64,000 bases of DNA. Source: Pempheris klunzingeri (taxonomy: Eukaryota; Chordata; Actinopteri; Acropomatiformes; Pempheridae). The position numbers and the translations under genes are program-made. The stretch spans positions 9,322,618 through 9,386,617 of the forward strand of contig NC_092013.1 of assembly GCF_042242105.1 (NCBI RefSeq). Reading direction: 5' to 3'. Positions 44,901 to 61,669 of this stretch are shown piece by piece (positions within the stretch are counted from its first letter, which is position 1; the number at the start of each line of letters is the position of its first letter). The notes under the pieces are model-generated. The model had not been told where the DNA came from. It did no database searches and worked only from the letters and a program-made list of their open reading frames with translations.

Positions 44901-47639
44901 GCTCTCCACCACAAACCCCTAATAGAGCGTTGTGGAGCTGCCCCTCCTTGCTGTGCTCGCTGTAGGATCCCTCCTCTGCTGCTGGATCACGACTCCCAAC
45001 TTACTGGCGCATTGTGTGTTAACTTAGTGGTTGGAGTTTAGTCCATACCTCGGATTTTACCATGTGTGTTTATAATATACAGTATACACACGTGTGCCAT
45101 TGCCATGTGACTCACTTCAAAGCCGCCTCGTTGTGTTTCTGATCTGTTTTCATGCCTCTTTATAAGTAGCTCTCCGCAGTCTTAAATTGAAAGGCCTCTA
45201 TTGTTTAGACTAAAGTCAGGCAGGCATGAGATTGAGAGATTAGGAGGGGAAAATGAAGTAGTATACTATTAAAATATCGCTACAAGTGAGCGTTATTGGG
45301 GTTAATGGCCAGAGGACACATTTTTTGGCAGTGAGAATTACAATACAATCGTATGGCAGGAAATTATTTAATGATAGGAGGCATCAGTTAAAGTCCTACA
45401 ACAAACAGTGAGGTCCTGACTGACATTGTCACTGACATGATATTGCCAGTTGTGCCGTCTGCCAGTTGTGCCAAATATTGCAAAAATGTTGTGAGTTGTT
45501 GTAACTCTGGGTCGTGAGAAGGATCCAGGAGCCAGGAAGGATCCAGGAGCTATGTGCAAAACGCTTTTGGTTGGGTTGTTTTGGGAAGCAAAATAGTTTT
45601 GCATTAAATTGGAGAATCTGAGGTCACAAATATGTGGATTAAAATTAGGCATTTTTTTCTTCATATTTTTTGGTTCAAGAAAGATCTGTTGCACACAGTG
45701 CACATTTCAGTGTCTGTGTTGTCAGAGAGCTGCAGTGAAACCTGTGTATTGGTAATGGTAAATGCAGCTGATCACCAGGAAAAGACCGTCTTGGGAAGAC
45801 GGCCTCAGACCTGAGTAGGTAGACACGGTACAGTTACATCCCTGGTCTGCACAGGGGGAAATGATCCCTGTTGATGTTGTTCCTGATCACACTTGGCCCT
45901 AAAAAAGCAGTAGCTTAAGCCACATGCAAACGTTGTCAGAGACGCATGTTCATTTGATTTTTGTACATGCAAAGTATCCCATGGGTCACATCATGTAGTC
46001 AACTTTGCAGTGTGCACGTGGCACAATAGAGCTTTAAAACACAGTGGATTTGCCTGTGTCATGCACTCTGGAAAGGTTTAAAACTAGAGCTCAAGTTAAT
46101 ATATCAAACATCTACAATAATGCTCTAGTTTTATTGCTGTGTTTATTTGCGTGTGTGTGTGTGTGTCTTGTTGTGTGTGTAGTTTTTCAGCTGTGAGGAA
46201 GTGTGAGTGGGGAAAGATAAACCTGGATTAAAAAATAAAGGTCTGAACGTGGCTGAGAGCTCTCACCTGCTGCAAAATAAGAATGACAGGAATGTGGTGA
46301 ATGTGACAGCGGAGACGTGTGGCACTGGCAGGGGTTGACTAGTTGATATAAAGCCTGCTTGACTTTTGACTAAATTTGACAAAATTCTTCGGACTAAATT
46401 GTTGCACATTTGTGATTAGTGTATCATTGTTTGGCAAGTGTGGCTGCATGGAGCTCAGACCCGGAGTCTAAGAATAAAGAAGTACAAATCCCCTGAGCAT
46501 TCAAAGTCTGGAAAAAGAGTCTGAACTGACTATCATGTGGTGCTTTGTTCATTATGCAAGTTGTTACAGCATTACAACAGTAGCTGCCGCGCACAAAGAC
46601 TGTGCTGAAACAGTTTCAGTCATGTAATCGAATCGTGGTGGTGACACAGTGGCAACTCTTACATGTAGATTAACCCTCAAGATAGACGGATTACAAGCTT
46701 ATTTTCATCATACTGAAATGCAGCCTTGCCTGCTCTTTCCCTAGAATGGTTAAATTGCTCAGGTCCAGTTATTTGTATTGGCGAGGCTAACCTCCTTAGC
46801 CGTACAGAGTCCTAGCTAGCTGCCCCGTGCCCCCCATCTCAGTCCCAAGATCCCAGCAACACCTTTTTATTATTAAAGTGAAATTATGTTTCAGTGTTGA
46901 TGATCCAGCTTTTTGTTCCCGTCTCTGCTCCGTGTCACGAACACAAGGGTCAGTTCCTGCTGAAACCTGATGTTCCACTTCCTCATTTGGTCCTCAGCTT
47001 CCTGCTAAGAGGAGACAGGAAGCTCACTAGTACCTATATGATGCCTTCTCAATATGATCCAAAGTGAAAGCAGATGTTATTGTGAGGATGAACATACGTT
47101 TATCCATGTTTATCCAGTTTAATGCTTAGCACAATATGGCATCCATTTCATGACCCCCACAGTGACAGTTAGCTTTATTCCCATGGTTCCTGTTGTCTAG
47201 ACTCCATCGGTCTTTCAGCTGGTCGGGGTGTCCAGCTGAGGCGGGCATGATTTATGGCTGTAACTGCACAGCGCAGACCCCGGTGCATCTCACATTCTTC
47301 GTAGAGTGAAGCTGTCAGACAGCCAAGTCATAACACTGCAGGTTTTTAGCCTCTCAGCTGGCCCTGGCCATCAAGTTGGATGAGCACTTGCAGAATCCTT
47401 GGCTGTGATCGCACACGCCCTCCCCTTCATTAAACACACCCAAATTAGCTATGTGGGGAACTTAAAGTCGGCCCTGCCTGCTTCTCAGCAGCTGAGCACT
47501 CAAATCTGCGCTGCTCAGCCCCCTGCAGTGTTTGTTTGGTGGTGGGGGGGGGTACTCTTGGGCAAATTTCTGTTTCAAGGACAACACAATAGTTAATCAG
47601 CAGCTGATGCTTATTGTGTGTTGATTCACAGTTCCCACC

Positions 47640-48265
47640 TACTGTCTCTGAAGTAAATGGAAGTGATACTTCTGGAGACCTTTTTTTAGGTTTGCTTTTT
47701 GTGGTTCTAACTTTTCAAATACAGTATTTGAAGCCTCTAATGGCCACACTGTTGGCCCACAGCTTGAAGTGCTTCAACAATTGCATAGATTTCCATAAAA
47801 TTGTGTACAGTCATTATTGCTCCTCAGAGGATGAATCCTATTGACTTTGACGATCCTCAGACTTTTCCTCTAGTACCATCATGAGGATGGCAATCTTGTT
47901 TTTGAGTGAAATATTTTGTTGATGTTTTGATGGATTGCAGTGAAATTTGCCACCAATATTGAAACTCCATAGAGGCCACATTCTAATAGCTTTGTTGATC
48001 CTCTGGCTTTTCATCTAACATGACATGCTGTCGTTAGGAGTAAGATTTAATTTTTCCAATCCTTTTGCTTTAGGACCAAAAACCTGAAATAACAACATTT
48101 CCATTAGCATGAGCTGAGCTGTACGTTGTGTACAGTGGTAACTGGTTGATTTTAGTCAGCTAAGAGGCTAACGTTTAAAAGATGTAGCTGGTTAATAGCA
48201 CTGTCACTGTGAACATGTTGATGTCAGCAGCCTCACAGAGCCGATAGCTGAAGACCCTTAGTGTC
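47640..48265. repeat. Candidate dispersed percomorph repeat
   Basis: Phrases such as cagaggatgaatcctattga, cctctagtaccatcatgagg, gatggattgcagtgaaattt, tttagtcagctaagaggcta and cagcctcacagagccgatag follow, in this order, a repeat that I recall as extremely common in percomorph fish. The copy is diverged. It has no ORF that spans it. Confidence 0.65.
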
Positions 48266-49589
48266 GTTAACTTGTATTGAATTAGTTGCCAGGCAACTTA
48301 GGCTTGTAGAAAATTCAGCTAGGAAACTTTGGGAGGTTTTTGGGCCTCCAGAGAATTCAGCCATTAAGATAGATAGTTCTGCTTCTAGTTTCCTCTGTCA
48401 CTCACCAGCCCTCTGAAGGCAAATGCTTGGCACCCAACTTAAAGCAAACACTCGGGATCTACCAGTCTCCTTGGTGCTCTCAGCCATCTTTATGTGGTCT
48501 CCTTTTTGTCCGCATGGTTTCCTCTGAGTGCCACTAGAGGTCACAGCATGGGCCTCAGAGTCTTTGTTTTGCCCCATAATGGCTCCATTCTCCCACAGCA
48601 GCAAGGACTTCCAAGCTTGCTAGACATAGGACACCATTGTGACTCATGGAGGGGTAACATGAGCCAGAGACATGGGAGTGTACATGGGCTTGCATGTCGA
48701 GTTAAGTAAATTACTCAGAAAAAGGTGATGAAATATGAACTAGTTCACACTCATAGTGTTAGCGTTACTAGGTAAAGTTGTTTTTCCAGTTAGAAAATAA
48801 TCTTCAACAGTAGCCAAATATGATATGTTGTAGAAAGGAGGCCTTAATTATTTTCTACTAGAATTGGTTCTCATAGTTTAACTAAATTCATTAAGCTGAC
48901 AACAAAACATTCATTCAAAGTATTGGCCCACAAGATGCAATAGGGGAATTTATGGCAAATTCTGAAAAATTAAATCAATTTTTTTGTCTTGATACTAAAT
49001 AGATGGATAGAAGATAGAAAGAGATTAGATGAGCTTGAAAAAGACCTTTGTTTCACTGAAGTGGAGATTTAGTCAATTATCTTTACATAACCTGTAACAT
49101 AGACAGTATCTGTTGCCTCCTACAAAAGCTCATGAGATCGTTTGTTAGTCACTCATTTGTGTTAAAGTTTCACATTTCTCACAGGGCCGGCAGTTTAAAA
49201 ACGGCCAACGGTAAATGGAGGAAAGGCTACTGAGTAGAGTCAGTCCCAAAGTGGAGCTGTTTGCAGGAAGCTGGCTTGTGCAGGTGTTTCAAATCCAAAC
49301 CAACCAGGTGGCCTTTTGCTGCGCTTCTGTCATACTGGACAAAGGGCGACCCGAGCAAAATGCTCTGGGAGGCAAACCAACAGCAGATAACGACAGGAAG
49401 TTGGACTAAGTGAGAAGTTTGTTGGTTCAGTTCTTGTGTCTATTAATAACTTAACAGTTCCACATTGTAACATAAAAAAAACCTCCTCTTCTCATATGAT
49501 CAAAGCCAACACGTAGAGACACATCACCAAAGATCAAAACAAAAGCCCACAACAATGAGGTTCCTGTGGCCGTCAGTCCATATTCTAAC

Positions 49590-49850
49590 CTCTTATCCTG
49601 TCACATGGGGGCTGGAGTCCTCGCTCAGTGGGCATGGGACACCAGTCTGTCACAAAACATTAACACAATCACACTGACTCTCCTATTCATGTGGAAATTC
49701 AACCTGAGTGTCTGAGGACATTGAGGTAACCCTGACAGATGTGAAGAAAACATTTGAGAACTCCACACAGAAAACACTCAGCCAGCTGCAGCGTCTAAAC
49801 CCTCTTGCTTTAAGGCGACAGCGCTGACCGCAGAGCCGTCGTGCGTTTAG
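49590..49850. repeat. Diverged copy of the 'aactccacacagaaa' dispersed repeat
   Basis: The order ggggctggagtcc, caccagtctgtcac, acacaatcacactga, aactccacacagaaa, ttaaggcgacagcgctgacc matches the copy at 56585-56900 and a repeat widespread in fish genomes. It is heavily mutated and non-coding. Confidence 0.6.
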
Positions 49851-51807
49851 TTTTCATATCATCCCACAGGAGAGTTTGGCTCTTCATTTTAAGTCGGCTG
49901 GTGTTGATGTGAAGATGATATCCTTGATTGTTTACAGAGAGCCCCCCGGCAGTGCTCAGTGTGCTAGAAAACTCAGATATTATTTTGGTTCTGTCTCGTT
50001 CTATTCAGTATTTTCTTGTCTTATGAAATATCCCATCATTTTTTCTCTGTTACTTCAGACATTTGTTTTCGTGTTTACTTTAGACATTTTTTCCAGCCAA
50101 CCAACCTTTATTCATCCACCCTTTTCATCATTGGAGCACAAGAACAACACATTTAAGAAGCAGAAAAGTTACATTTGTTGCACAGTATTGAAAATGATAA
50201 ATCGATAGATATTGCAGATTGAGATATTTTTTTATATATATTTATATATTTAACGACATTACTGCACTCGCATCAACTATGTTTACATAAATGTACATAT
50301 TATCTTAGTTCACACAAATCTTACTCCTTAACCTTAGTTTTCAGACTTTAACTGGCCACATAAACATAGTTTTTCCAAAATGTTGTGCCTCAGCAAAGAA
50401 ATGAAGCATTGCAGTTTTCATTGATGGAAAGCAGAAAGAGAGAGAGAGGCACTGAAGAACTGCATGTGACTGAAGCAGAAGAGAAAACTTTCCAACGGGC
50501 TCTCATTTTTTCCATGTAAAGTCACTCATAGGCAGGACATATAAATTACACAGCCTTGTGTCTGTGAAAAGGGCGAAACCAATGCCAAAGAGAAAATAGA
50601 TTTCATTTAAGGAGGGGAAAGATCCTGGTGAAGAGGCAGAGGTGGCAGATAGACGGGGCGAAAAGAGGAAGATCTGGGAAGAAGCATTAAGAGTTTCCTG
50701 ACTATTTGTCTGAAGTAGAAAATGTGAGTGAGCTGTAATCGGATCTCAGCTGTTGTGAGATCATACAGGAGGTCTGCCAGCAGCCTCAGAAAGAGCAGTC
50801 CGCCCATCAGCCTCTCGCCCCGCTGCAGCCCTCTGTGGCTCTCTGCAGGCCTGCCAGCTTAAATATCATATATCATTTTTCAGGAGCTGCAGTGCCTCCT
50901 AGAAATTAGTAGGTGGAAGTGAAATGTAAAGCACCAGTTTTGCATACAATTAGATAAAGAGGTGGGCTGCATGCCATTATAGACTGCATTTTAACATATA
51001 CCCTTGTAGCTGTTCAGGGAACTTCTTTGGGCGGCATGAAGAAAATGTTCTGACTTCATATGGTAAACCAATGATTTAAAAATGCATTAAATGTATAGTC
51101 ACAGAGCTGAAAACAGGGCTGTTGCTCGGAGCTAAAGGTGCATGGTTTTCACAGGGTGGTAACTTTTGACCACTGGTTGTTTTGATAATAAAGTTATCAA
51201 TTAACTGATTTTACACTGCTCATTTAACGGACTTAAACATACACTTAAGAAATGCACTTGAATAAAAGTGAAAAATAAAAATAGCTCATTTACCATGAAA
51301 CCAAGTTAGTTACTTGGTTCTCCTCTCCTTCCTGTGTGATTTTAAAAGGGCAGATGAAATTAGATTATTTTAATATTGTTAAAAACTAAAAGTCAAGCCA
51401 ATTAATCGTCTCTGATGACTGACCGCTCTCTGTTCTCGACCACAGCGGTTCGAGGGGAACAGATCTCCACAGGGGTTATAGTGAGCGAATGAGCTGCTTG
51501 TGCCCGGAGCACACAGGGCCGCAGAGTTGCATAGCTTTGTGTGTCGAGTTGACAGCTGCACATACACAGCAGCGAGGAAGAAGTCGCAGTTGACCTGAAG
51601 ATTTCACACTTCACATTTAGCCACTTCTCTGCATTGATCAGGATGAAGCTGTTTGATTTTTCTTTTTTTTAACTAGGCGGAGATTCAGTCACATGGTCAA
51701 CATTTTCTCCTCTCTTACAGTCACCAAACCTGCTCAGATGGACTTGAGATAACGCCACCAGAAGTTCAACCCTTGTCCTGAACTTCAGCCTCCCACATTC
51801 ACCCAGA

Positions 51808-53999
51808 ATGGCGGATCCCACTGGGCCGAGCTCTGAGGGGGCCGGGGCAGGCACGGCCGAGGTCGACGCCTGCAGTTTGGAGATAGAGAGGAAGTATGAT
51901 GTCATCCCTGCCGTCATCTGCTCCATGTGTTGCCTCTTTGGCATCATTTACTGCTTCTTTGGTGAGGATCCCTGCCGCCTCGCAGACCTTGTTTTCAATG
52001 TTTCAATGTTCTCGGGATGACGTATAACTGTAAACTTACCTCCATTTTCAATTGATGTTGCAAGTAGGTATCTTCTGTTTCGTGTTTAAAATTTGGGATT
52101 CATATCTCTTGTCTCTCTGCGTCCAGGTTACCGCTGTTTCAAGGCTGTCATGTTCCTGTCTGGTCTGATGTTCGGCTCCGTCATCATCTTCTTGCTGTGC
52201 CACAAGGAGCATGTGCTGGACACGCAGCTGAGCGTGGAGGCCAGCGCGGGCATCGGCCTCGGTATCGGCCTGCTGTGCGGCCTGGTCACCATGCTGGTGC
52301 GAAGCGTCGGCCTCTTCATGACCGGCCTGCTGCTGGGCCTCCTGCTGGCTCTCGCCGCCCTGCTGGTCACTCACCAGTTCTACACTCCAACCACAGTCTG
52401 GGTCCCGCTGGGCGCACTTCTGGGAACGGGCATGCTGTTCGCCGTGCTGACACTGCAGTGGCAAAAGCTGTTCACCATACTCTCCACGGCAGTGTTCGGG
52501 GCAGCTATCATGACTGTGTGTGCTGATTACTTTGTGGAGATGCTGGCGTTGGCCACACACGTGTATGAATGCTTGCGCCTCACATCCGGGCCTCCTCTCT
52601 GCTGGTACAGCTGGGTCATTCTGGGCATCTGGCCCGCCCTCAGCCTCATAGGAGTACTGGTCCAGTGGAAACTGACTGATGACAGCTTCTCGCACACTGA
52701 GGGTAAGGAGAAAATGTCGTCACGCTTCGAGTCCAAGTTCGGTTGTCAGCAGGCCCGAATTTATGTCCGACTTATAAGAATTAAACTTAAGAATGTAGAA
52801 TAAAAGCCAGTGGAGGAGGAGGAGTAAAACGGCTCTCTCGAGCGACTTCCTCCCACTTGAAGCATGTAGTATTTAAGTATTTAAAGGCCACTCTCAAGTG
52901 ATTACATGATGAATTACATATATGTATGGGAGACATGGATTTACCCCATATCTGCCCCTTTTGTTTGTTTGCATTTAAAAGTCATAAAATGTTCTTAGTG
53001 GTATATTATTCAGCAACAATTCTATGTGATTTTAATATGTTTTTGTGAAACCCCCAATATCTTCCCAAGTAATTAATAAGTAAAATGAACTATTATCATT
53101 TATGATACATAAACATAAATAGGGAAAGAAAAGGAAAACCTGAACCAGAAAATAGAATCTGTAGTTTGTGCCACACAGTGCAATCATAAAGATGCTTTGA
53201 AAGTTATTGCAAACTAAACTGTTGAAATTAATTTCAACCCTGATAAATGCAAAACCCAACATTCAATGCAAAGAAAAGGCTAAAATGATCCTATTCTGAA
53301 CATAGTTTTGATCATGAGCACTGATACACAAGACTGAGTATTTAAAAAATTTTACACGTAGCTAAATAAAGATGATTAAATATCATTTAAGTTTGCGAGT
53401 GAAGAATTTTTACTTTCATCCTCTTATGTGCAAAACTTCCATTTAGGTGTTTTGAAGACTATTTTACACAAATCATTTCTACTGGCTCTGCATCACATAG
53501 TTTGCTCAGACTGACTGTAATTTGCTTAATGATAAAACGTTTAAAAGTTGCCTTTGATTCCCTTTCTCTTCGTAGTTGTCATCAGTCGGAGACAGAAGAG
53601 AGTCCAGCTGATGCGGATCCGAGAGAAGGATGCCAAGAAGCGACAGCAGGCAGGTGGGCAGGAAGGCACGTACCGCCGTAAACCCACCCCAGTCAAACGT
53701 TACGCTGGGGATCTACTGGCACCGGTCAGTGTCACCCAACATGGCGTGTGCTGTAGATGCTGATACTGATGCCACAAATAAAATCCTTGTCGAGTTGACC
53801 CCTCTGTTTTCACGTACTCACTCACCCCTCCCTGTCTTGTCCTTCGCAGAGCTACCTGCAAAGTCTGCGGGACAGACAAATGGGCACAGGCACTTCCCTT
53901 AGCAGCCTGGGCACCGCCAACCACACCATGATCGACTTGGACTACGACACCGGGTCCACGGTTCCCCTCACGGCTACAACCCCTGTGGTCAGGGTCTGA
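51808..53999 (+). CDS. tmem198b: Transmembrane protein 198 (multi-pass)
   Basis: Membrane protein of the TMEM198 family; human TMEM198 has been reported to promote LRP6 phosphorylation in Wnt signalling. Four coding exons join in phase: 51808-51961, 52127-52702, 53576-53724, 53850-53999 (342 residues). The leader exon begins at 51721 after CTTACAG. Seven hydrophobic segments are seen at about 33-52, 57-76, 90-109, 111-133, 143-161, 166-187 and 212-231, with the motif [20 protein letters not shown] ahead of the first. The C-terminal tail is basic ([20 protein letters not shown]) and then Ser/Thr-rich, ending TTPVVRV. The b-copy name rests on position: in human, TMEM198B (a pseudogene) lies near MMP19 at 12q13, while TMEM198 lies at 2q35. 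Strong reverse-strand ORFs over exon 3 are shadows of its GC-rich codons. Confidence 0.93.
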
Positions 54000-54866
54000 G
54001 CAATGCAGATATGAAGAAGGGACGGTGCTCGGTCTTCCTAACGTAGAGTAGAACACGCAAACTGCTCCACTCTTATTCTGCCTCTGAACTGATTTGGAGT
54101 GAGGAGGATGTCTTCCTATCAGTGCGTCAGTCCCAGAAGGAGAAGAGAATGCTGCTTTTTTTTTTTAGCAAAGAAAAAAGAGGCGTTCGGTGAAAACTAT
54201 AACCACTGTGTTTCTCAGAGAGACACTTGAAGCCAGATACTAACAAAGTAAGGTCCTCCATTTCCTCTCATCATGTATTAAATACATTAACAGCAAGTAC
54301 GAGCCTCAAATAACTGTTTTTCTGTCTTTGGATGTGAACGTCACAAAGCGGTTTGCTTGACATTACATGTACTGTACGTAAAACGTTAATCATCGCCATG
54401 AAGTGTTGTGCTAAAACCTGTCTTAACGGTTAACTGTCTGATCGTAGGATTTGTGGAACTTTTATCGTTGAAATGACTTATCTTGTGTATTTTTTTAGAT
54501 GGAGTGTGGTGAGAGAGTAAAACATGGCATGTAGATGGAGTGTGACGTGAGTTTTTAGCAGGATCTTTTCCAGCGGCACTAATTCTGTGACTTTGTTTTT
54601 TTATTTCTCGAGTGTAGCTCCTGTCAGAACGCAGTAGGTGACAGATTTAGACTGATGTGTACGTTTATGGAGTCAACTTTTTATAATTTAATTTATATAA
54701 TGACCAAGTACATGATAGTGTTGACAGAAAAAAGGACAAAAAACAAAGCATGTTTGTTGTTAATTTGTAGATTTTTAAATAATTATCCAGTTTGTTTGAA
54801 TTTTGCAGGAACAATGCACTTGTTACCTGAACCTGTACATACCTGTTGATAGAAATTTCAAAGATA

Positions 54867-54872
54867 AATAAA
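54867..54872 (+). promoter_or_regulatory. tmem198b: tmem198 poly(A) signal
   Basis: AATAAA overlaps GATAAATAAA about 870 bases after the tmem198 stop codon and is followed by T/G-rich sequence. It probably ends the 3' UTR that runs from 54000. Confidence 0.6.
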
Positions 54873-54879
54873 TTTGTTT

Positions 54880-55747
54880 GATAAAAAAGCAGTTTTGAGT
54901 CACATAAATTATATTGTCTGTCTCTTTGGGGCTCCTAGCAACACTGGCAGCATTACTCAACAGATTTTTAGGCAATAAAGAGGTCATTGGGAGGATTTCC
55001 TACTCGGCAACTGGTTGGGGTTGCCATGGTGCCATGTTTTTTTTTTTTTTTTTTCCCAGACAACACAGTGCAGGACAGACGGGCCTTTCATCACAGTGAA
55101 CTTAAAATATTTTTCTATGTTTTATTTAGGGAATGTCAAAGCACTTTTCTGGTGACAGGGAACTGGAGTCAAGAAGGCAGTTTTACTGTTTACATCGTCT
55201 TATTTAATAGTAGAAAAAGCTACATTTTCACTTTAAAAAAATCAGGACACACATCTATGCCACATGATTCCTCGCAGACCAGTGTGATTCGCAGACTGAT
55301 GAAAGTGCACTGAACACAAAGTGCACTGAACACACTTTACAAGTGTTACACGATCTGTTAAACAAAATGTCCGAGCAGAAAGTGCACACTCCCATCATCA
55401 CATTACATCTTGCTGAAAGTATTAAGACATAATTCAACACATATGTTAGAGAGAAAAACAGAAGGCCTCCCTCGATTTCTCCCTGAGATCATACAAAAAG
55501 CTTACATAATTTTTTGCAGTCACAAAAACGCATTTGAACTACGCCTCACAAAAATCAGTCTGCTGCAGAGGGCAGGAGTAGCTCGGTTAAAGTCAATCCT
55601 CACATTAGGTTTTATTTCAAGGTGGTAGAAGATGACTCACAATCAGTCACTGCTAGTTGAGGTTGCCTGGTTGTCAATGCCCCTGGAGTGGACCCAGCAC
55701 CCCTGCTGCAGACCTCTTGGTGCCTGCTGCCCCCTGATGGTCGACCT
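54880..55747. other. tmem198-mmp19 convergent spacer with mmp19 3' UTR
   Basis: About 0.87 kb between two genes that converge. It has a poly-T run (55038-55055). On the minus strand AATAAA occurs at 55616-55611, about 130 bases after the mmp19 stop, which is the best candidate end for mmp19; another minus-strand hexamer lies near 55120. Short ORFs here have no family. Confidence 0.5.
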
Positions 55748-59790
<4,043 letters not shown>

Positions 59791-59884
59791 ATTTTGGTTT
59801 TTAATCAATGGTTTCTGTCCAGAAATATCCAGCGCTGATGCTCAGAGTTCAGAGAGAAGTGGCCGGCAGAGTCCCACAGCAGAC

Positions 59885-59940
59885 TCTGTTTGTTCTCCGA
59901 GCGCTCCAGCAGTTTTTAACCCAGCCCGGGGCATGAGTCA
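59885..59940 (-). promoter_or_regulatory. mmp19: mmp19 core promoter: TATA-like box and AP-1 site
   Basis: On the minus strand the palindromic-type AP-1 word TGAGTCA/TGACTCA occupies 59940-59934. TTAAAA follows about 15-20 bases closer to the gene (about 59919-59913). The ATG is at 59790, leaving a leader of roughly 90-100 bases. AP-1 just upstream of a TATA-like box is the standard layout of inducible MMP promoters; activity here is inferred. Confidence 0.55.
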
Positions 59941-59944
59941 GACC

Positions 59945-60520
59945 TGTGGCTAAGATGATCCATCGCTGAAGAATGAGGATCACAGGAGCAGCCAGATGGC
60001 CTCGGGCCAATATGTGTACAGTTGTTCAGAGAGGACGAGGAGCTCCAGCAGTGGTTTTCACACTGTTTAGCTCTCTGAGAGGAGGTAATTCACCCTGAAC
60101 AAAACTCTAAACTCACTACAACATTCCCATATTATTCTCTCAGGGTCAGTGCCTTTTTGTTCACTCCCTGCTGTTAACGCAAAACAGTGTGTCCTCTGTA
60201 TCACAGTTCAGTTATGGAGGGCAAGGAGGTATCACAGACGGTGCCTGTCATCCCCACACCTGTCCCATCTTTCCCAATTTACATTTATAATTCACACACC
60301 AGTTGATTCATAATTAAAAAGGTAACCAAGAATAGATTAGATATAAGTTCAGGATGTTATTGCATGTTGTCAACAACAGTATTTCCTTTTGCAATCTGAA
60401 ATGTTTTAAGGCACCAATCTGTGCTTCAAACGGAAACAAATAGGTCACCTACTGACCCCATTTTCATGAAATTTGGTGGAAGTGTGTATTCTGGAAGAAA
60501 CCATCAAGTTTTGGAGCAGA
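59945..60520. other. Sequence upstream of mmp19, no gene
   Basis: About 0.6 kb of AT-rich DNA between the mmp19 promoter and the Tc1-like element. I see no coding exon or repeat. It may hold mmp19 enhancer sequence, which cannot be judged here. Confidence 0.5.
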
Positions 60521-60529
60521 TTGCAATCC

Positions 60530-61667
<1,138 letters not shown>

Positions 61668-61669
61668 TA

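Larger units (their letters stand above)
41982..51720. other. Large 5'-UTR intron of tmem198
   Basis: About 9.7 kb without a supported coding exon on either strand. It contains poly-T runs (about 42288-42306), a short TG run (about 46151-46166) and the dispersed repeats at 47640-48265 and 49590-49850. Scattered ORFs under about 115 codons (for example 42716-43057 and 45368-45703) show no family. First introns of this size often carry enhancers; none can be named from sequence. Confidence 0.5.

Noticed and set aside
44564-45041. Overlapping ORFs with GC-richer composition in the tmem198 intron
   Set aside because: No recognised protein family and no consistent splice sites. A remnant of a dispersed repeat is possible but I could not support it.
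51808-52020. tmem198 ORF continuing past the first exon (ending MFSG)
   Set aside because: The frame passes a good donor (TTTG/GTGAGG at 51962) and the family sequence continues in the exon at 52127.
52048-52695. 215-codon minus-strand ORF rich in Gln, Glu and His
   Set aside because: It is an antisense shadow of tmem198 exon 3, whose hydrophobic Leu/Val codons read as Gln/Asp/His in reverse; there is no recognised domain.
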